Shown: positions 58,201 through 64,000 of the stretch, in pieces
Position numbering within the stretch: the stretch's first letter is position 1
Layout of the letters: each line of letters begins with the position of its first letter
Made by a program: the position numbers and the translations under genes
NCBI GenBank assembly: GCA_015852425.1
Contig: JAAAIG010000076.1
Coordinates: 1 to 64,000, forward strand
DNA from: Gryganskiella cystojenkinii
Lineage: Eukaryota > Mortierellomycota > Mortierellomycetes > Mortierellales > Mortierellaceae
DNA length: 64,000 nucleotides
Reading direction: 5' to 3'
Notes under the pieces: generated by a model
What the model was told of the DNA's origin: nothing
Databases searched by the model: none
The model's input: the letters and a program-made list of their open reading frames with translations, nothing else

Positions 58201-58970
58201 CAATCTTCAACTACGATGCGGTCGTCCATTTTCTTTGCAGCAATTGAGTCAGAGATAGAGTGGTTGGCACTAGCAGAGAAGATAGACTTGAAGGAGGGTG
58301 CAGCCGTGACGGTAGGGGCTGTAGAGGAATGGAGACTCGTTATTGTGGATGGTTGAGGGTGCCTATACAAAAAGTCATCGCTGTCTCTTGAGCTGACACT
58401 GTAAGGCTTGTTGTCCTTTTGGTCTTTTTGCAGATGTTGAGATTGTTGTTGCTGGCTGCTGTTACTAGATTCTCCTTGACTGCTGCTGTTGCTTCTGAGA
58501 AAGCCAAGTGCTTTTCTAGTCGTTGGTTGTTTGTTATCACTTCGATGGCCATGTTGCTGTGGCGACTGTTGTTGTTGCTGTTTAGGTTGAAGAGAAGCGT
58601 GTGAGTACAAGGTCGAGTCTGAGAGGATTTCCAGGTCGTTGCCAAAAATGCTGGAAGGAAGTGTGGAAGACGATACTCTGGGACGACTTTCGGCGTTTTC
58701 GGCTTTGGTGGTATTCGAGGTCAAGGAGGAGCAAGACCGTCGTGGATGAATGTACTCCATATCTTTCTCTTGAAAAGCCTCCGGGCTCCAACAGATGTTC
58801 CTGCTCATTCCGAGGTAGTGTATGCCTAAGTTATACTGAGGGTATGGCGATCGAGCGGTTGCGGTAGAAGTCGACGAGGAGGAGGGACTACCAGGAGAAG
58901 AGACGAGACTTGTCGTGTTGCGCAATTTCGGGTGATCAAAGGGATGGTTACCTCGATTCCTGGGGTTCAT
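55231..58970 (-). CDS. PH-domain protein with long low-complexity flanks
   Basis: Three minus-strand exons (58970-58110, 57983-56864, 56777-55231) join in frame to 1175 residues. The only clear domain is a pleckstrin-homology fold at about residues 258-400. It begins VVEDWLQKRSSSLQLVWRRR and WCVLKDDCLLYYRSN, continues after the first intron with IDTKPIGVLRLADYALL, and ends HHLFHAETQQALDLWLEAI with the expected C-terminal Trp. Long loops between strands are Ser/Thr-rich. Basic residues at the start of the domain would suit phosphoinositide binding. The rest is Ser/Gln/His-rich and probably disordered, with a short helix near the C-terminus rich in Glu and Arg. I do not recognise a named orthologue. 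A role at membranes or in signalling is inference from the PH domain only. Confidence 0.85.
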
Positions 58971-60918
58971 TCTCGCGTGCGTCGACGGTTCCTGGTAGTG
59001 CTGGGATGGGGAAGGTGGCCCCTTGCGCCGACAATAGATAGGAGAGATATCAGTGTAACGCGAGAAGAGAAAAAGTTGGAGCTAACGGGTAAAAATTTAT
59101 GAAGAAGACAAAAGACAGCAAAGAGAATGGATGGAGATGCAAATGCCAAAATAGCAATGAAGAATGAACGATTGGGGAAAGAGGAGTCAAGTAAAGAATC
59201 GAGTAAAGAAGACTCGGGGGGAGAGAAGAGTCGGGCACACAACAGCGAGGAAGAAAGAAGAGACGACGAAGGAAAGAAAGAGTACAGTAACAAGACCGTC
59301 CAATCGTCGAATGCTGGACAATTGACGTATTTGTGAAGGTACAGTTCTCGCACAGACACAAAGAACGAACTCTGAAAGAGAAATAGACAGCCGACAGACA
59401 ACGTGGGTGGCGAATGAATAATGGATGATATGCCTGTGATATCTGGCGACATTGCTTTCTCTACCCTGTCCAAAAGTCATTTCTGTCTTGAATCCGCCTG
59501 TCGCCCGTTGCTCTCTTCCTTCAACGATATGATCCATCGGTCACAGAACACAGGGTTCTGAGCAAAATGGGATGATGGCCTTGGCGCGACGCTGGACCCA
59601 TATTGCATGATCCAACATAAATAAAACAAACATATTCGCAGCGTATCGCGCCATTCTTGCTTGCTTCTGCCATTGCTCACTACCTCTCTCCGTCGATAGC
59701 TCTCAATTATGGGTTGTCGTCAACAATAATGAACCCGTCCTTTTGCACGTTTTTTCTCTGGGGGACCCCAGCAGATTTTATTTTTCTGTTTTGCTTTGTG
59801 CGACAGACTCAACATGGATCATGGTATCACGAATATCACCAATCCCCTCTGTCACGGCGGTCCAGACTTTTTTCCCCTTGCTGAATAGCCTTAGTCGTCT
59901 TATCATGGAATGCGCCGATTATCCCTCTCGTTCTTGGAAGCGGTTGGCGTAGTATCGGAACTTGTATCGTGCGGCATCACGAACATAAAAGAGGGGGGGA
60001 GGGGGGATTATAAGTACAAAACTATTATAATAAAAAGAAGCGTAATCCTTTGTCAGCACCAAAGCTTTTGTTGAACAGGCGGCTGCGTATCTAAGAGGTC
60101 AATATTCAAAGTTCTCACCCCTGTCGATAAGGACATGATTCTTTGTGAAGTCTCGGTGTTGGTCATTATTACAGTGCCTATTGCGCATTTGTCGCTTTCG
60201 GGGGGTCGTGACCCAACAACGTGGCAAAAGAGACGATCAAAGCAACGTGCATCATGACAGCGGATAACCACAACAAAAAACATGGATTTGTGCTCTTGAG
60301 ATTATCGACACCGAGCACGTTTTCTTGATCTGCACACGGAAGCGAAGCACAGGATGGATCGAACCTGGGATCTGGTCCCTTTAAGAACAGTTTCATCATG
60401 TGTCAACAGAACCAAAGTGAAAGTCCGAAAGGTAAGAAAACGAAAAAGAGCTAGGGGAAGGACGAAATTGAAGAAGTGGGACCATGTGGATCGGATCTTC
60501 ACCCTCTTTTGCCGCCTAATTTGTGAAAACTTCGAACAAAAATTAACCACGTGTATGAAGGATAACCCTGCCATGGATCCAAGATGCAATTCGTTTTGTC
60601 GAACAACCGGGCGGAGATTAGAGCTTAAAAGTCCTATCAATCGGCTAAAAGACCCTCAAAGAACGCGTGGCTCTGACTTATGACGCTTCTTCGCATGCCC
60701 TTCTTATCCTCCTAAAATTGCGACCCTACTCCTACCGTTACGTGAGCCGACATCTACCTAGAGCTTGATGGTATGAACCTCCCTGCCCTATATCATTTAT
60801 TGCCGTCATGGTCATTGGTCGCAAGTTGTGAACTGTACAAGGTTTGGTGAGGATGGCAAGGAGGAGGTAGAGACACGAATTAAACAGAATATTACGGAAA
60901 TATAAAAAAGTGGGTCGT
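58971..60918. other. Intergenic region between the PH-domain gene and CNT
   Basis: About 1.9 kb without a supportable gene. The first 400 bp are purine-rich on this strand and look like the CT-rich leader of the minus-strand PH-domain gene. Further on only short, non-conserved frames are seen. Confidence 0.5.
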
Positions 60919-62895
60919 TCATGACACAATGCCAGCAATGCAAGCCGAGATCAGAGTCGAGACTGCTCCAGACAAGCATGCCGAGAAGGATAAGCGCGCA
61001 ATGGCATCGGCACGATCCGGAGCCAGGGTCAAGAACAACGAAATTTGGGTTCCGATTGATCCAATATTGGCAAAAGAAGCCATGGCATATGTAGTCAGCA
61101 ATTTTGTTCTGGGGTGCAGCGTGTCTTGGATCTTTGTGAACGAGGCGAACGCTGCAAACTCATTCAAGATGAATTTGATACCCATGGCCTCTGCAGAGGC
61201 CATCAAATCATCACTGGGGATACCGATCAACCAAGCGAGAGGATAGAGAATCCAAGATGCAATCCTCTGAATGGAGATCTCGACACCATAAAAGTGGAAA
61301 ATCCACCCAAGAAAACCGTTCGCCAAGCCCAACAAGGAGATGACAGCCAACAACACGGCAACGATGACGATACACAGCTTGATACCGAAAATGGCGCCGT
61401 TTGAGATAGCGTGTATAGCATTGGACTCACGATCTTTGTAGGCAGGTGCGACGGCGGTTCCTTTTGTCAAAGGGACTTCTTCTTCAGGGAACCGGATTTT
61501 GGATATTACAATGGCGCAAGGGACTGACATCATACAACAAGTAAGCAAAGCCGTGGCATCTGCTCCGAAGGTCATGAGGCCCAAAAAAACGGATCCTGAG
61601 ATTGTAGCGAATCCTGAGGTTAGAACCTGATGCAGTTCTGCCTCGGTCATGTCCGACACGAAGGGACCCACCAACATGGAGGCCTCGGACATGCCCACAA
61701 ACGGGGCTGCACAAGCAGCTACACACTCCACACCGGAGATGTCAATGATGTGAATGACCAGTTTGGCCATGCCTGCCACTACTGACTGGACAATGTTGTA
61801 AAAATACAAACATTGGATGACGGCAGCGAACAAGATGATGGCTGGTAAGACCGAGACGGCAAAGGAACTCGCGAGGGGAATGATATCACCATGAACGTCC
61901 ACCGAATTCGGTCCAAAGATAAACTCTCGACCTTGGGAAGCATAACCCAAAAAGTTCTCGGCTAACTGGGCGATAAACTGGAAGACATTGTAACCAACGG
62001 ACCAACGGATGATGAGCAAACCGAGGAGATATTGCATAAAAATTCCAGTCCAGACAATTCTCCACGAGATGGCCTTTCTGTTCTATTAATTATTGAGCCA
62101 GACCCGTTTGGTATTTTGCAATGAATTCGTTTTCAGAAATCGAAGTTCGGTAGATGAACGAAAATTAACTTAGCATGTACTTTTAGGGTTGTGCGATGCA
62201 GTAGTTCGGATGATGTAACTATGCGATAATGTTACAAAAGGATCACATACCTTTGAGCAAAGAACTGTGATGCTGAGGAGGACAACGAGTCCCAGGCAAC
62301 TGATCAATCGCTGACCGCGGGTTCCGTGCGAATCATTCGGTCGAAGAGCGGCGGTCAATATCAAGGCCACGGGCGGGATACCATAGCCGATGGCTCGTTG
62401 CACTAGGAGGGGAAGGCTTGAGATCGCCCTTGCTCCGGCATCCCAGACTGTACCCACTGGACGACTGATCGCACCCTCAGGGAGGTGTCTGACAATCAAC
62501 CACCAGACTATAGCAGCATAGAGCAGAGATAAGACCAGGATGTTTCCCTGTTTGCGGATCACGACCGCAGGGACAAAGAGGCCTGTGCAGATAAGAAAAA
62601 CCAGGAGATGATGGAACGACGAACTGTTATTCTGGTAGAATGCAAAGTGACCACGGTATGGAGTTGTGACCGAGGGCGTCGTGCTGTTGTGGATGTTGTA
62701 GTTGGGATTGTTGATATCGCGGTTGTTGCCAGCGCGGTTGCTGTTGAGAGTGTTTTGATTGTTGTGGTAGGTTGGCTCATCGACAAGACCCTCGTCATCG
62801 CTCGGGGGCTGGGACTCGATGTAGTCCAGCTTTTCATCGTCAATGGCGTGGGGATGTTGCTGGTTTGGAGCAGACAGGGTCCTGTCTTTGGACAT
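60919..62895 (-). CDS. Concentrative nucleoside transporter (CNT/SLC28 family)
   Basis: It takes up nucleosides with a cation gradient across the plasma membrane. Two minus-strand exons (62895-62251 and 62082-60919) join in frame to 602 residues. The first 85 residues are polar and Asn/Gln/Ser-rich, probably cytosolic. Eight or more hydrophobic helices follow. CNT hallmarks are visible: SWRIVWTGIFMQYLLGLLI, GMSEASMLVGPFVSDMTEAE, TSGFATISGSV, LNEFAAFASF and TYAMASFANIGSIGTQISL. These correspond to the nucleoside- and sodium-binding helices. Length matches the family with the usual N-terminal extension. Uridine phosphorylase at 12026-13334 could use imported uridine. Pyrimidine or purine preference cannot be decided from sequence. 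Confidence 0.92.
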
Positions 62896-63209
62896 GATGG
62901 TATGAAGGTATACGTTGTTCGATCAAGGAGTGAAAAGGTTAGAAAATGGGGAAAGAAAAGGGGAGATGATTGCTAGAGGAAAAAATATTTTTTTTTCTGA
63001 ATGTGATCACGGAGCCACGAGAGAGGAGGGAGCCGAAGAACAAGAAAGACTTCACAACACCACAGAAACGATTCGGTTCTCACCCTGTCTCACAATCCAA
63101 AAAAAAAAATTGCCACTAAATTCAGTCAGCGAAACAAGAGTCACATCTTCAAAGTTTATTCCCCTCGTTATTCCACGTCTGGCTTCGTCTTCCATTGTCG
63201 TTTGTTGTT
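62896..63209. other. Region between CNT promoter and the FAD monooxygenase 3' end
   Basis: About 310 bp of AT-rich 5' flank of the CNT gene and 3' flank of the monooxygenase gene. No other feature is seen. Confidence 0.5.
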
Positions 63210-64000
63210 TCAAACAACAACAGTGGCAGAGGTAGCGATAGCCTCCGTTTCTGTGAAAATATCGGTAGTCTTGCTGGATCCATCTTTCTTTGTCGTCGTT
63301 TGCAACTGCTCGCGTTCAAAACGCTTGGACGGCTGTTGCGGCAGCACAGCACCGGTTCCGCGCTTCGGAACCTGCGGGAGATAAGCAACTGCTGGACGAT
63401 TCGCAGATGCCTTAAGAACATAACTGTACTTCACTGATTGAGGCAACAAATAGATGGCCAGGAAACGAACCCCTCTTTCCCAGAGGGTCTAAAAACCACC
63501 CACGAAAAGAATGAGCCTTCTTGTTATCCGACAACTCACAGCCACTTTTTTTTTTGTTGGTATCAATAACTGGTCATGATAAACATCGCACCTGTCCATG
63601 CAAAAAGAGGGCGCTTGTCTTGCTAAAGTCAGCCTGCTCTTTGACACGAGGATAGCGCTGGGACTTGTAGTTTTGGAAGGCCGTGCAGATGGACTCTTGC
63701 GACAGAGAAGGCAAGTCATAGAGGCAGTTGGCCAAAATCACTGCATCCTGCATAGCGGAAACTGCTCCTTGGCCAGCGCTGGATAGCAACTATGGCATGC
63801 GAAAACATAGTGAGTGTCGGGTTAAGAATGCATGCTTTCATTATCGAATTATAACGTCGTCTAACGTTCAATAACTATACCTTATGGGCCGCTAAAAAAA
63901 AATACAAATTATTACAAGGGAGGCAAGCTAGGATTAGTCATTGAAATGATGATTACCGCACCGCAGGATTTCGAAGAAAACACGGAAAAAAGACACGCTG
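63210..64000 (-). CDS. FAD-dependent monooxygenase, C-terminal part (gene cut by window edge)
   Basis: The conserved exon at 63789-63592 reads LLSSAGQGAVSAMQDAVILANCLYDL followed by FQNYKSQRYPRVKEQA. This is the second FAD-contact region (GD-x-AH-x-G-like) of aromatic-ring hydroxylase-type flavoproteins. The last exon is 63488-63210, ending ATSATVVV and a stop. An 11-nt exon at 63891-63881 (CGGCCCATAAG, with TTTAG acceptor and GTATAG donor) would supply A-H-K just before LLSSAG, as expected for the motif. The next exon upstream (about 64000-63957) is uncertain because its reading FFEILRC does not show the usual Gly-Asp. The 5' part and the FAD-binding GxGxxG lie outside the window. The substrate is unknown. 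Confidence 0.7.

Noticed and set aside
60355..60385. T-arm-like string GGATCGAACCTGGG
   Set aside because: The flanks do not fold into D or anticodon arms on either strand.

Overview
The window is nuclear DNA of a filamentous fungus, most likely an early-diverging one of the Mortierella type (Mucoromycota). This assignment is inference. It rests on intron-rich genes with GT-AG splice sites and CTAAC-like branch points, a fungal SFP1, an F-box/leucine-rich-repeat protein, Gln-rich low-complexity tracts, and decayed transposon and XPG-like genes. Most genes are housekeeping genes of clear eukaryotic type. All exon boundaries were read by eye from splice motifs and frame continuity; no transcript evidence was available.

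Left part (1-18.5 kb): a trifunctional C1-tetrahydrofolate synthase (+) converges on an OMA1-like mitochondrial metalloprotease (-). An initiator tRNA-Met (-) and a tRNA-Val(AAC) (+) follow. Then come a Gln-rich protein resembling HAPSTR1/C16orf72 (-), uridine phosphorylase (+), a Swi5-type recombination protein (+), galactokinase (-) and a Cof-type HAD phosphatase (-).

Middle (18.7-37.3 kb): RRN3, the RNA polymerase I initiation factor (-), has an unusual 862-nt first intron holding an imperfect duplication. The C-4 methylsterol oxidase gene ERG25 (+) has its start codon split by an intron. A large F-box/LRR-like gene (+) has an apparent frameshift. It is followed by a 1135-residue protein of unknown family (+) and an SFP1-like zinc-finger regulator (-).

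Accessory island (about 37.3-44.9 kb): this stretch is gene-poor and repeat-rich, with a GGAA microsatellite, a poly-A tract and an assembly gap. It contains a small secreted NlpC/P60 cell-wall endopeptidase of bacterial type that carries a spliceosomal intron. It also holds a broken XPG/Rad2-like gene and a broken MULE-type transposase. This is the most interesting part of the window.

Right part (44.9-64 kb): a C2orf76/UPF0538 homologue (+), a large LRR protein with a probable 42-nt exon (+), the exocyst subunit SEC3 (+, ten exons), a PH-domain protein (-), a concentrative nucleoside transporter (-), and the 3' part of an FAD-dependent monooxygenase (-) cut by the window edge.

Functional links: CNT uptake plus uridine phosphorylase would support pyrimidine-nucleoside salvage. 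RRN3 and SFP1 both act in ribosome biogenesis. SEC3 and the PH protein are membrane-associated factors. No bacterial-style operons or gene cluster with a single pathway is evident.
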